This document shows, piece after piece, positions 7,587 through 14,578 of a stretch of DNA of 38,340 nt; the first letter of the stretch is position 1; each line of letters starts with the position of its first letter. The stretch covers positions 1 to 38,340 of IMG/VR virus record IMGVR_UViG_3300005563_000064. One strand, 5' to 3'. The notes beneath the pieces are model-generated. The model did no database searches and was not told where the DNA came from. It was given only the letters and a program-made list of their open reading frames with translations. The DNA is from a virus. Made by a program: the position numbers and the translations under genes.

Positions 7587-8114
7587 TTATTCCTCTATCT
7601 CGATAGGAACAGCAATGGCTCCATGATTTTTATGAAATCCATTTTCCGTTAAGTATTTTTGAGCAACTTGATATGCATCTTCACGAGTAGCATAGGATCC
7701 AAGATATTTCGTTTGGCACTTAGCAAGCCATCGTTTGTTTTTCTTATGGTAATAGACATTGGGCAAGCCAGATGTATTGGTTACGTACATTTTTCTGTTT
7801 TTTGAATTGTCAATTTTTTTAACAAGCCTTAAATTGCAAATTCGATTATCTGCACGGTTATGGTTTAAATGATCAATCTCGCCATCTGGGAACTCACCAT
7901 GATAAATAAACCATGCTAAACGATGAGCGCCAATAGAAGTTTGTTTAGTCAAGCCAATTCTTATATAACCATGCGTATTAGGACTCCCCGCTATTTTCCC
8001 CGCAAACTTTCTGCTTTTACTACCCCAAGTAAAAATTCCAGTATCAGGGTTATATTCAACTCTTTCAGAAGCAAATTTGTACTTTTCTAAACTCCTATCT
8101 TTAGTTAATCTCAT
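7587..8114 (-). CDS. HNH homing endonuclease with AP2-like domain
   Basis: 175 residues. The HNH core is at about 60-98 (AHRLAWFIYHG, EIDHLNHNRADNRICNLRLV), followed by an AP2-like DNA-binding segment (VYYHKKNKRWLAKC, YLGSYATREDAYQVA). Such free-standing enzymes nick or cut DNA lacking the gene and spread by repair. It closely parallels the second copy at 9562-10089; both share a GFHKNHG motif near the C-terminus. It is not inside a host gene; it is inserted between coupled operon genes, using an ATGA junction on its upstream side. Confidence 0.92.
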   Translation of the reverse strand: MRLTKDRSLEKYKFASERVEYNPDTGIFTWGSKSRKFAGKIAGSPNTHGYIRIGLTKQTSIGAHRLAWFIYHGEFPDGEIDHLNHNRADNRICNLRLVKKIDNSKNRKMYVTNTSGLPNVYYHKKNKRWLAKCQTKYLGSYATREDAYQVAQKYLTENGFHKNHGAIAVPIEIEE

Positions 8115-8341
8115 GTCTTTCCTTCCTTCGCTGCATTAACAGCAGTCAACTTACTTGGAATCCGCTTGCAAAATAGCTCCTTCCGGGCTTCATATGACAA
8201 CCTAGCTTGCTCTACCTCATACTCGTCGTATGGCTCGATATCATCTTTCATGTGCTTGGTAAAGTAGTCCAACCAGACGCATATGATTACCGTCAACACA
8301 ATTGTTACTCCAATACCAAGTAACCCGTAATATTGGCTCAT
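8111..8341 (-). CDS. Small membrane protein
   Basis: 76 residues from the ATG at 8341, which overlaps the preceding stop (ATGA) and has AAGGA six bases upstream; longer readings of this frame extend into antisense-like sequence and are not supported. One transmembrane segment at about 7-27 (LLGIGVTIVLTVIICVWL) is followed by a charged cytoplasmic tail. No family recognised. It belongs to a cluster of three consecutive small membrane proteins. Confidence 0.7.
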   Translation of the reverse strand: MSQYYGLLGIGVTIVLTVIICVWLDYFTKHMKDDIEPYDEYEVEQARLSYEARKELFCKRIPSKLTAVNAAKEGKT

Positions 8342-8448
8342 GGCCATTCCTTCGTAACGTGAATTTCGACAAAACCTATCAGCCATCCAAATGCAGCAGA
8401 TACGATGACAAGTAACGAAACGATTCCGATGATTTCTAGAAAGTTCAT
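8338..8448 (-). CDS. 36-residue membrane peptide
   Basis: The frame reads MNFLEIIGIVSLLVIVSAAF, then GWLIGFVEIHVTKEWP and stop. The start has a consensus AGGAG seven bases upstream, itself overlapping the stop of the preceding gene, and its own stop overlaps the next ATG (ATGA). These junctions make it a real gene despite its size. It is almost entirely one hydrophobic helix with a short polar tail. Function unknown. Confidence 0.7.
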   Translation of the reverse strand: MNFLEIIGIVSLLVIVSAAFGWLIGFVEIHVTKEWP

Positions 8449-8456
8449 GCTTTCTC

Positions 8457-8960
8457 CTAATCCGATGATGAACATGACGAACTACTATCCGAACTTGAAC
8501 TACTGCTATCAGATGAATAGCTAGAACTAGAGCTAGAATCACACGACGAAGAAGACGATGGACTTGAGCTACTGGACCAATCGGCACTAGCACCAGCACC
8601 ATCAAATGTCCCACCGCCGCCTACAGGAAATGAACTAGCGTGCGGATGCGGATTGCTAGAATAGCTATTTGGCTGGATAGACTGGCTAAGAATTAAATAC
8701 GTCAGGAATGGATCAGATGCTCCACTATTTGATTCTACCGTTCGAGAAACTGAGGATGTTGGCGCAATAAACGCCTTAGCAGTGTAGGACCGAAGACGTT
8801 CATTAGTCCTCAAAATAGAGTGTTGCAGCTCTTCTTCTGCGATTCTGTCCGACTCTTCCCTTGCTTCCTTAGCAGCTTTCGCCGCAACATAGCTTTTATA
8901 CGCAGAATAGCTAAGCCATAATACGCCGATAGCAAGTGCTGATATGATAATTAGTTCCAT
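8457..8960 (-). CDS. Membrane-anchored protein with poly-serine tail
   Basis: 167 residues with a GGAGAAGAAT ribosome site. An N-terminal hydrophobic anchor (about 3-20) is followed by a basic coiled-coil-like segment (KAAKEAREESDRIAEEEL), a linker, a GGGG patch near 115, then about 40 residues that are mostly serine with scattered Asp, Cys, Tyr and Pro. Serine codons are mixed, so this is selected at protein level and not a simple DNA repeat. Similar anchored low-complexity proteins occur in phages with no known role. Confidence 0.75.
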   Translation of the reverse strand: MELIIISALAIGVLWLSYSAYKSYVAAKAAKEAREESDRIAEEELQHSILRTNERLRSYTAKAFIAPTSSVSRTVESNSGASDPFLTYLILSQSIQPNSYSSNPHPHASSFPVGGGGTFDGAGASADWSSSSSPSSSSSCDSSSSSSYSSDSSSSSSDSSSSCSSSD

Positions 8961-8970
8961 ATTCTTCTCC

Positions 8971-9306
8971 CTAGATTAATCCGTTATTCTTCAAGCTTCG
9001 CGAAGCCTCACAAGCGTCCATGTGTTGTTTCAAGTTGTAGATTCCCATGGGTTTAAATTCAACAGTCCGACTCTTCGCAATGCCCTCTTTATCTTCAATT
9101 ACCAATTGATTGCAATGCCAGAACATCGTTTTCTTCTTCTCTGTCCTCTCAATCAATCGTTGATCAGCTAGAGAATAAAGCGCAGCAGATAGACCGTGTG
9201 GACTGATACCGATCTGTTTGGCAATCTCAGATGACTTGAACTTAGTTCCTCGCCATCCTTGGAGAAAATCTAGGATTGATTGCATATTTGGCGTCATGCT
9301 GGACAT
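8971..9306 (-). CDS. Winged-helix DNA-binding protein
   Basis: 111 residues. Residues about 6-60 look like a winged helix: ILDFLQGWRG, then SSEIAKQIGISPHGLSAALYSLADQ (helix-turn-helix) and a charged wing. The C-terminal half is unassigned. The start at 9306 has AAGGA seven bases upstream and overlaps the preceding gene by 13 bases. It probably regulates phage transcription; target unknown. It pairs with a second winged-helix gene directly upstream. Confidence 0.7.
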   Translation of the reverse strand: MSSMTPNMQSILDFLQGWRGTKFKSSEIAKQIGISPHGLSAALYSLADQRLIERTEKKKTMFWHCNQLVIEDKEGIAKSRTVEFKPMGIYNLKQHMDACEASRSLKNNGLI

Positions 9307-9572
9307 AATTTTTCCTTCTCAAAATACTGTTCACGGATACTGTGGCAATCTGGATGATTCCAATTAACAACAATAGACCGATGCCGATAATGATTGCGGT
9401 GAACTGCCTTGTTCTTTTCCAATGCCAGGATATGCGCTCCAGCAGCATTCGTAGCAGAGAAATCAAACTTATCGCAAATAGCCTGACGTGTTGGTGAGCG
9501 TCCATCCTTGATTACTGTCTCGCAGATGTAGCCTAGGATTTCTAATTGACGAATGGTTAGTTTACTTATCAT
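9294..9572 (-). CDS. LexA-type winged-helix protein
   Basis: 92 residues from the ATG at 9572, which has GGGAGA five bases upstream; an ATG 30 bases further up lies inside the HNH gene and has no good site. Residues 4-60 follow the LexA DNA-binding domain: LTIRQLEILGYICETVIKDG, SPTRQAICDKFDFSATNAAG, HILALEKN. There is no peptidase domain, so it is not a self-cleaving repressor. Possible regulator of the early genes. Confidence 0.75.
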   Translation of the reverse strand: MISKLTIRQLEILGYICETVIKDGRSPTRQAICDKFDFSATNAAGAHILALEKNKAVHRNHYRHRSIVVNWNHPDCHSIREQYFEKEKLCPA

Positions 9573-10089
9573 CTTTTCTCCCATGATTTTTGTGAAAACC
9601 ATATTTCAATTCTGCTGACTTTCTTGCACAGATTGATTCGAAATAGTCTTCGAATATACCAATCCATTCCATTTTCCCATCGACCTTAATCTTTGCTTGC
9701 CATTTCCCCGTACTCTTATGCCAGCTTATACCTGTAATACCGCTGACATTATTTTTACTCTTTGAACGATTTCGCTGATTTTCTTGATGGGACACGATCC
9801 TTAGGTTTTCCAATCTATTGTCATCGCGAATATGGTTTATGTGGTCAATCTGGTCTTTTGGCATTATTCCGTGAGAATATAACCATACAAGCCTATGCTC
9901 CAAAAAACTAATACCATTGATAACAATACTCCTATATTTATTTTCTCTAAGATAGCCAGCCATATTTCCAACAGTCACTTTTTGGCGCGCTCCGATCCAA
10001 AAGAATCGACCTATTTCAGGATCGTATCGAAGTATAGATTTCAAATAATCTTGGTTGATTTCGTGGATATTATTCTCCTTTAATGTCAA
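9562..10089 (-). CDS. HNH homing endonuclease with AP2-like domain (second copy)
   Basis: 175 residues. HNH core at about 65-100 (LEHRLVWLYSHGIM, QIDHINHIRDDNRLENLRIV), AP2-like segment at about 117-150 (GITGISWHKSTGKWQAKI), and a C-terminal YGFHKNHG shared with the copy at 7587-8114. The start is uncertain: the only upstream initiator in frame is a TTG at 10089 without a good site, while an AAAGGAG motif lies downstream at about 10076 with no standard start after it. A seven-codon frame from the ATG at 10093 may be a relic of the gene start that was interrupted. Confidence 0.88.
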   Translation of the reverse strand: MTLKENNIHEINQDYLKSILRYDPEIGRFFWIGARQKVTVGNMAGYLRENKYRSIVINGISFLEHRLVWLYSHGIMPKDQIDHINHIRDDNRLENLRIVSHQENQRNRSKSKNNVSGITGISWHKSTGKWQAKIKVDGKMEWIGIFEDYFESICARKSAELKYGFHKNHGRKDDK

Positions 10090-10092
10090 ACA

Positions 10093-10290
10093 TTACTTCA
10101 ATGGCGAATCGGGTTCTTCAACGAAGATAGAAACAATGCACGAGATCCACAGCAATCCAAAAATTGTTCCAGTTACCCCCCACACCCAACCAGATGCATC
10201 TAATCGGTCGAGCAACAACCACATCGTGATCGAAAACGAAACTGGCAACGTTGTTGGAATATTTTGACGATTGAAAACGCGTTTCTTCAT
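10093..10290 (-). CDS. Two-helix membrane protein
   Basis: 65 residues with a strong AGGAGAAG site. Two hydrophobic segments (about 15-28, MWLLLDR region, and 33-57, WVWGVTGTIFGLLWISCIV) with a basic N-terminus, hence probably an integral inner-membrane protein. No family recognised. Its stop is followed by an ATG in TAATG arrangement that opens only a seven-codon frame, hinting at a disturbed junction with the HNH gene. Confidence 0.65.
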   Translation of the reverse strand: MKKRVFNRQNIPTTLPVSFSITMWLLLDRLDASGWVWGVTGTIFGLLWISCIVSIFVEEPDSPLK

Positions 10291-10303
10291 TTTTACTTCT
10301 CCT

Positions 10304-10657
10304 TTAGTGTCTTACAATATTCTTAACCTGCTTGCGGAATTCCTCATAGCCTGCTCCTGCACGGGCTATAGGCTCTTCATACGTCTTGATAAGGGCCTTG
10401 GTCTTCTCTACTAGCCCAGAAGGCGCTGAGGCTTGTTTATCAATCTTAAGCTGCTGTACAGGGAACAGACCAGTCCAGCTACGCTCTATCGACTGATTGA
10501 TGATCGCCTCTACGTCAGCACCCTCAGACTTCCAGACGGTTAGTTTGTTAATCAGAAGCTTCTGTGCGTACTCTGTCGCTTGATATTTCTGGCCCATTTT
10601 TTTGCGCATGGCAATATAGGCTTCCCAAGCTTCCTTTGGTAACCAATCGGGGATCAT
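10304..10657 (-). CDS. Replication-associated helical protein (O-protein C-terminus-like)
   Basis: 117 residues. The pattern WLPKEAWEAYIAMRKKMG, a long LLINKLTVWKSEG helix, then QSIERSWTGLFP is a module I recognise from the C-terminal part of many phage replication initiator and DnaT-like proteins, where it follows a winged helix. Here it stands alone. It may help load host helicase, which would matter because no other replication initiator is visible. The assignment is a motif-level inference. Confidence 0.6.
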   Translation of the reverse strand: MIPDWLPKEAWEAYIAMRKKMGQKYQATEYAQKLLINKLTVWKSEGADVEAIINQSIERSWTGLFPVQQLKIDKQASAPSGLVEKTKALIKTYEEPIARAGAGYEEFRKQVKNIVRH

Positions 10658-10659
10658 GA

Positions 10660-10866
10660 TTACTTCTCTGCGAAATCAATTACTTCGGTTGCAATATTGC
10701 GCTTAGACTGCGCCGCGATTTGCAGTTGCACTTTCACAGTACGCAAAATCTCTCGCGCTTGGCCTGCAATGGCATCCCCTTGCGCTGGCAACATCGAATC
10801 ATCTTTGATGTTATTCAAGGTTTCCCAAAGGGCTTGCTTCAAATTAGTTGCGGTTAAGTCTTTCAT
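10660..10866 (-). CDS. Conserved phage hypothetical protein
   Basis: 68 residues from the ATG at 10866 behind AGGAGAAGAG; a longer reading starts upstream without a site. The pattern TNLKQALWETLNNIKDD, GDAIAGQAREILRTVKVQL and a VIDFAEK ending is a small helical phage family I have seen beside replication and CII-type genes. Function unknown. It overlaps the zinc-finger gene upstream by 23 bases. Confidence 0.7.
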   Translation of the reverse strand: MKDLTATNLKQALWETLNNIKDDSMLPAQGDAIAGQAREILRTVKVQLQIAAQSKRNIATEVIDFAEK

Positions 10867-11359
10867 ATTCTCTTCTCCTAGTTTGTGCTTTGTTAAAAGT
10901 ACCATTTACAATCGAAATTTCATACTTGCTTTGACGCTCTTCCACTTCCTTATCAATCTCTAAAACTGCTAAAAATACTTCCCAAAATTCCCCATATTCT
11001 TTTCTTGCCCTATATCCTTGGTCGTATTTCTTTTTCCACTCTTTGTATTCAGGAGTTCGGCAATACTCCACATGCTGCGCCATTTTCTTTTTTCGCTCTA
11101 GTGCGGCTTTGATCGGGTCGTAATTTTTTACGAAATAATCATGTTTCTTTGCTTTCAATAATGCGGCATTCTTTTTTCTATATTCTTCGTCATACAGTCT
11201 TTTTTCTTCTTTTTTCTGAATTACTGTTTTGCAATTTCTGCGACTAGAACCAAAACAAGTTTTTGAGCAGAATAATAGTGCGCCGACTTTTTTTGCCCTA
11301 TTTACATGGCTTGTTGATTTCTCAACTTCTGTTTTGCAGTAGGAACATTGCACTATCAC
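10844..11359 (-). CDS. Zinc-finger phage protein, highly basic
   Basis: 171 residues starting at a GTG with AGAGG six bases upstream. The N-terminus carries two cysteine pairs (CSYC at 5-8 and CSKTC at about 31-35) of a treble-clef-like zinc finger, followed by a long Lys, Glu and Tyr-rich helical region. The arrangement resembles HNH-associated or nucleic-acid-binding zinc proteins, but no HNH histidines are seen. It is the first gene after the 487-base RNA-like region. Confidence 0.6.
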   Translation of the reverse strand: MIVQCSYCKTEVEKSTSHVNRAKKVGALLFCSKTCFGSSRRNCKTVIQKKEEKRLYDEEYRKKNAALLKAKKHDYFVKNYDPIKAALERKKKMAQHVEYCRTPEYKEWKKKYDQGYRARKEYGEFWEVFLAVLEIDKEVEERQSKYEISIVNGTFNKAQTRRREYERLNRN

Positions 11360-11846
11360 TTTTAACCTCTACTTGTTCTTTAGTTTTGTCTTTAAGGTTT
11401 AGTAGTTAAGTAGATATCCAAGAGGTTTGAGCAATACTCAGGATAGCCCTATTTAAAGAGATCTATCCTTTATAAGCATCCAGTGAGGAATCGCTTAACT
11501 CGTCAGCCTTTTCGCGTACCAGGGTGCTAACTTCGTCGCCCTGTTGTGTGGTTCTTCCTACGCTGCCTACCGGTCCCACTATTCACCACAAGCTGCCGTC
11601 GTTCTCATTACCCGGCTTGTAGGTCCAGAACGCAAAAAAGCCATTGAGTCTGGATTCTTATCAGTTGGGCGGGTTCTAGGTAGAGTGATCCCTAAAACGA
11701 TACTGATAAAAACCCAAGCTCAATGGCTTGCACTCTCTTTTACTATCCCCGCCAAAGGACAACTGAATTATTCAACATCTCCGTCAGACTTGCAAGCGTT
11801 TTTCTTACAAATATCGGATAAATCGCACAAAACTATGCCGGTTTTC
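11360..11846 (-). ncRNA. Long structured gene-free region, candidate ncRNA
   Basis: No credible gene in 487 bases. The core is a rod-like hairpin at 11634-11728: 10 pairs (11719-11728 with 11639-11648), 8 pairs (11702-11709 with 11658-11665) and 7 pairs including one G-U (TTTTAGG with CCTAGAA), ending on the minus strand in a run of T. Further helices: CGTTCT/AGAACG or, alternatively, 11586-11593 with 11615-11623; 11520-11524 with 11539-11543; 11440-11446 with 11463-11469. The G-U and the T-run both favour the minus strand. The promoter is unclear. Family not recognised. Confidence 0.55.
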
Positions 11847-12041
11847 CTACAAATATTTCCATGCTACGGAAGATTTCCACTTATCGCCTATCTCCTTCAT
11901 ATGTTGATGAAAAGTAAAGTTCTGATACGCCTGCATCGGTGTAGATCCCCAATATCCTCGGAGGAAATGCCTCTCAGTACGATCATGTGTGCACAACCAG
12001 TGACCGTCTACGCGGCGTAAATGAGGAAGTTGCTTAGCCAT
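11847..12041 (-). CDS. Small hypothetical protein
   Basis: 64 residues behind GGAGACTAAT. The sequence LPHLRRVDGHWLCTHDRTERHFLRGYWGSTP is rich in His, Arg and Trp and looks compact; a nucleic-acid or metal-binding role is possible but not shown. It is the last gene before the RNA-like region, one base after the preceding stop. Confidence 0.55.
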   Translation of the reverse strand: MAKQLPHLRRVDGHWLCTHDRTERHFLRGYWGSTPMQAYQNFTFHQHMKEIGDKWKSSVAWKYL

Positions 12042-12042
12042 A

Positions 12043-12261
12043 TTAGTCTCCAGCGTCTTCGGCGATTGCTGCGGCTAGGCAGAGAGCCATGACGGCGTGC
12101 TCTGAGCACATAAGCGTATTTAACCAACCAGTTTGGTAATAATATCCACGCAAATTATCATTTTTGTAGCCTGTTTCATTGATGGCTTTTAAAAGACCTC
12201 TAGGGTCACCTTTAAACTCATACTCAGCCGCCAGCCGCAATATTTCGCTCGACTTAGTCAT
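12043..12261 (-). CDS. Small hypothetical protein
   Basis: 72 residues, mostly helical, acidic C-terminus (AAAIAEDAGD). Contains EILRLAAEYEFKGDPRGLL. Starts in an ATGA overlap with the upstream gene. No family recognised; operon position is the only support beyond the open frame. Confidence 0.6.
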   Translation of the reverse strand: MTKSSEILRLAAEYEFKGDPRGLLKAINETGYKNDNLRGYYYQTGWLNTLMCSEHAVMALCLAAAIAEDAGD

Positions 12262-12581
12262 TCCTTATTCTCCTGATCATCTATGTAACGGCGGATAGCT
12301 GCGTTGGCGACACATCGCAAACCTTCATCCCGACTATTTAATTCATGAGCACAATTTGGATCTCGATGGTTCCATGCTCGTAATTCTTCATCCGTCAAAC
12401 TTGTCTTGGGATATTCACGCTGTGGCTTTATGCGGAATTCACAACTTGTAGCAGTTTGGAGCAAACTAAAAACGCTATTTCCACAATCTTCCCACGTATT
12501 GCTAATCGGAGATTTCCACTCAATTTCCTTGCCATCTGCGATTGCGCGAAGGATTTCTGCATGCTTATGTGGCTTACCCAT
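12258..12581 (-). CDS. Conserved phage protein with KPHKHAEILRAIADG motif
   Basis: 107 residues. The N-terminal half (KPHKHAEILRAIADGKEIEW, then a Trp-containing segment and FRIKP near residue 52) is a widespread small beta-rich phage domain of unknown function that recurs in many accessory regions. The C-terminal half (TDEELRAWNHRDPN, AANAAIRRYIDD type) looks helical and may be a second module. TAATG coupling to the upstream gene. Confidence 0.7.
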   Translation of the reverse strand: MGKPHKHAEILRAIADGKEIEWKSPISNTWEDCGNSVFSLLQTATSCEFRIKPQREYPKTSLTDEELRAWNHRDPNCAHELNSRDEGLRCVANAAIRRYIDDQENKE

Positions 12582-12829
12582 TACTCTTCTCCCTCTTTAA
12601 TGATTTCAATAGGGTCATAGCTAACAGTCCAAGATCGACCTCCTTTTGGACAAAATCCAAAACCACATTTCAACGGATATCGGATTGGCAAGGATCCAGG
12701 CACTTCACATATCGCCATTGTTTTGGTGACACGGGTTACTTTATCAACTCGTTTACCAAAACAATGACTAACTAATATCCCATCTCCAACTTCTAAAAGT
12801 TGACCGTCAGATTTTTTTCTATATTTCAT
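12581..12829 (-). CDS. Small beta-rich hypothetical protein
   Basis: 82 residues: KKSDGQLLEVGDGILVSHCFGKRVDKVTRV suggests an SH3-like barrel, followed by a Cys-containing CGFGFCPKGGRSW. No signal peptide or membrane segment. Its ATG overlaps the stop of the 53-residue gene upstream. Function unknown. Confidence 0.65.
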   Translation of the reverse strand: MKYRKKSDGQLLEVGDGILVSHCFGKRVDKVTRVTKTMAICEVPGSLPIRYPLKCGFGFCPKGGRSWTVSYDPIEIIKEGEE

Positions 12830-12987
12830 ACTTTCTCCCTATCTTCCCTGAATTGATCAATCCTACCTTGTGCATTAGCTCCTTGGAGCATGTTTACTAC
12901 TATCGAGTATTCTACCGAGCCTGGAACTAGGTTAAGCAAGTTAGCAGGATCTTGTGTGGCTAGGTAGTAGTCAGCGTTGAATATCAT
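12826..12987 (-). CDS. 53-residue conserved phage protein
   Basis: The frame begins MIFNADYYLATQDPANLLNL and continues with a VNMLQGANAQGRIDQF stretch. Both ends are ATGA overlaps with neighbours (12984-12987 and 12826-12829), and AGGAGAGAAG lies before the start, so this is a coupled operon gene. I recall similar short proteins in Burkholderiales phages, with no function. It fills what otherwise looks like a gap. Confidence 0.75.
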   Translation of the reverse strand: MIFNADYYLATQDPANLLNLVPGSVEYSIVVNMLQGANAQGRIDQFREDREKV

Positions 12988-13298
12988 TTCTTCTCTCCTA
13001 AAATTTGCCTTAATGATGCAGTTTCGATTTCATCTAGTTTGTTAATATCGTCTTGCAAGTCAAAAAACTCAATCTTTTGACGGCTACGCTGCAATGTCCA
13101 TCCTCGCTTTGCCATGAACCAAAGGAAGACATCAATGGTGTACATGTGGGCATCAATCCAAGTTAGCCGTGGCATCACATCATGCTTGGATACAAATGTG
13201 TGGATAGCTTTGAAAACGTGCTTCTGGTCGTGAAAGTCTTTTAATGGGGATGGAAGGTAATCCCCATTATCTAAGAATTGTTTTAAATTTTTACTCAT
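12984..13298 (-). CDS. Hypothetical protein
   Basis: 104 residues, helical, with LPSPLKDFHDQKHVFKAIH and WIDAHMYTIDVFLWFMAKRG. No membrane segment, no catalytic motif seen. It follows NinG with an eight-base overlap, a position where lambdoid phages often carry small nin-region genes. Function not recognised. Confidence 0.65.
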   Translation of the reverse strand: MSKNLKQFLDNGDYLPSPLKDFHDQKHVFKAIHTFVSKHDVMPRLTWIDAHMYTIDVFLWFMAKRGWTLQRSRQKIEFFDLQDDINKLDEIETASLRQILGEKK

Positions 13299-13851
13299 TT
13301 TCTAGTTCCTTTTTCATCTGTTGAAACTTCTTCTTCATTTCGATAAGCTCAGGGATTGTCCATTTACCGGGAGCAGTGTTCTTTTCAACTGATTCAACAC
13401 GATCCACTCCGATTCTTGGAATGAGGCCAATTCTATAATCCACCCCCATCCCGCTTCCGTATCGGTTGCACTTTTTGCATTGTCCATGAGCATTATCGAA
13501 ATGAAACCGTAAGTGGGGCGCACTGCCAACCGATCTATAATGTCCACAGTCAAACCCGCCTCCAATTGCTTCCCGTGCGAGAGTAACACCGCAGGAAATG
13601 CATGGCTTATCGCGGTCCCTAGTGCGGATATACGCATTGAAGGCAATCTGTGTCTCCTTGATGTAATCTGAACGTGTCTTTAACTTGTCCAACTTTAGCT
13701 TCGTTTCTTTCCGGTCTGCCATCTGTTTCTTTTTTAGCTTTTTGGCGCGCTCTTGTTCGATCCAGGCTAAAGCACAGTCAACATTGCTGCATACTTTGTG
13801 CGAGATGCTGCGCTTAATGAACTCTTCTCGGCAGATTTTGCACTTAGTCAT
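13291..13851 (-). CDS. ninG: NinG/Rap recombination protein
   Basis: 186 residues. Zinc-binding pairs CKIC (4-7) and CxxxxC (21-26), a basic helical linker, then CISC (84-87), FDCGHYRSVGS (100-110), LRFHFDNAHGQCKKCN (114-129). This is the layout of lambda NinG (Rap), an HNH-like structure-specific endonuclease that stimulates RecBCD-type recombination. It follows the methylase gene: the alternative-frame stop (TAA) abuts its ATG, while the methylase frame overlaps by eight bases. Confidence 0.92.
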   Translation of the reverse strand: MTKCKICREEFIKRSISHKVCSNVDCALAWIEQERAKKLKKKQMADRKETKLKLDKLKTRSDYIKETQIAFNAYIRTRDRDKPCISCGVTLAREAIGGGFDCGHYRSVGSAPHLRFHFDNAHGQCKKCNRYGSGMGVDYRIGLIPRIGVDRVESVEKNTAPGKWTIPELIEMKKKFQQMKKELENE

Positions 13852-14572
13852 TTAGGATTTCCCATGCTGCTGCTGCCACTCGCGGAACTTGTCCGTTTCC
13901 AATGGCTTTAAGTCGGTCCATCCCAAAGGCCACATCATGGTTAATTCTGCGAATAAGGGGTTGAGGTAAATCGGATCTGTTTCGCAAGTCCTCAATCCCT
14001 CGCACATTTTTGCCCCACGGAAATCTGGAGAACCTAAAAACCTGTCTTTGCTTGAACCCTTCCCTTCGTTCGCCCCTATTGTTGGTAGCTTCAATCCAGA
14101 TTCGCTCTCGTAAATGAACTCCGCCGGCATCTGCGCATGAAAGCACTCCCCATCTTGCATTGAACCCCATCGAGGCCAAATCTCTAAGGACGACTCCAAG
14201 TCCTCGAATAGTGAGTGCTGGGCTGTTTTCCACATAGACCCGTCTTGGCTTAACTTCGCAAATGATTCTTGCAAAATGCTTCCACATCCCGCTTCTTCCC
14301 CCTTCGATTCCTGCGCCTTTGCCAGCGACGCTGATGTCCTGGCAGGGGAATCCTCCAGAAACGATGTCAACAATGCCGCGCCATGGTCTTCCGTCAAAAG
14401 TCGTAACGTCAGACCAAATTGGGAAAGGCGCGAGAATTCCATCGTTTTGTCGTTGCGCCAGAACTTGTGCGGCGTAGGCATCACGTTCAACTGCGCAAAC
14501 GGTTCGCCATCCGAGCAGGGTTCCGCCGAGTATGCCTCCGCCAGCGCCTGCGAAAAGAGCCAACTCATTCAT
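13844..14572 (-). CDS. DNA cytosine-5 methyltransferase
   Basis: 242 residues, short for the family. Motif I FAGAGGG at 7-13, motif IV GGFPCQDIS with catalytic Cys77, motif VI as VENSPAL (ENS in place of the usual ENV, 115-117), motif VIII RERIWI (155-160), motif X IGNGQVP (224-230). The target-recognition region, about 160-210, is very small, so specificity may be relaxed. Its product would protect phage DNA from host restriction. The same DNA encodes a second uninterrupted frame (13852-14568). Confidence 0.92.
   Translation of the reverse strand: MNELALFAGAGGGILGGTLLGWRTVCAVERDAYAAQVLAQRQNDGILAPFPIWSDVTTFDGRPWRGIVDIVSGGFPCQDISVAGKGAGIEGGRSGMWKHFARIICEVKPRRVYVENSPALTIRGLGVVLRDLASMGFNARWGVLSCADAGGVHLRERIWIEATNNRGERREGFKQRQVFRFSRFPWGKNVRGIEDLRNRSDLPQPLIRRINHDVAFGMDRLKAIGNGQVPRVAAAAWEILND
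13852..14568 (-). CDS. Overprinted full-length second frame of the methylase gene
   Basis: 238 codons without a stop, in the other frame of the same strand, starting four bases after the methylase ATG (ATGAATGAG holds both starts) and ending eight bases before its stop, directly abutting the NinG ATG. Its protein reads like a real one: CSDGEPFAQLNVMPTPHKFW, DSPARTSA (73-80), WKTAQHSLF (113-121), WPRWGSMQDGE (131-141), WPLGWTDLKPLE near the C-terminus. I recall phage proteins with this motif order near cytosine methylases. DSPARTSA is the shifted reading of the catalytic GGFPCQDIS. Whether it is expressed is unknown. Confidence 0.6.
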   Translation of the reverse strand: MSWLFSQALAEAYSAEPCSDGEPFAQLNVMPTPHKFWRNDKTMEFSRLSQFGLTLRLLTEDHGAALLTSFLEDSPARTSASLAKAQESKGEEAGCGSILQESFAKLSQDGSMWKTAQHSLFEDLESSLEIWPRWGSMQDGECFHAQMPAEFIYESESGLKLPTIGANEGKGSSKDRFLGSPDFRGAKMCEGLRTCETDPIYLNPLFAELTMMWPLGWTDLKPLETDKFREWQQQHGKS

Positions 14573-14578
14573 ATCACC

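Noticed and set aside
8111-8614. 167-codon reading with the N-terminus starting at 8614
   Set aside because: The first 90 residues are an alternative-frame reading of the poly-serine gene and the 36-residue gene; the start at 8341 has a ribosome site and an ATGA junction.
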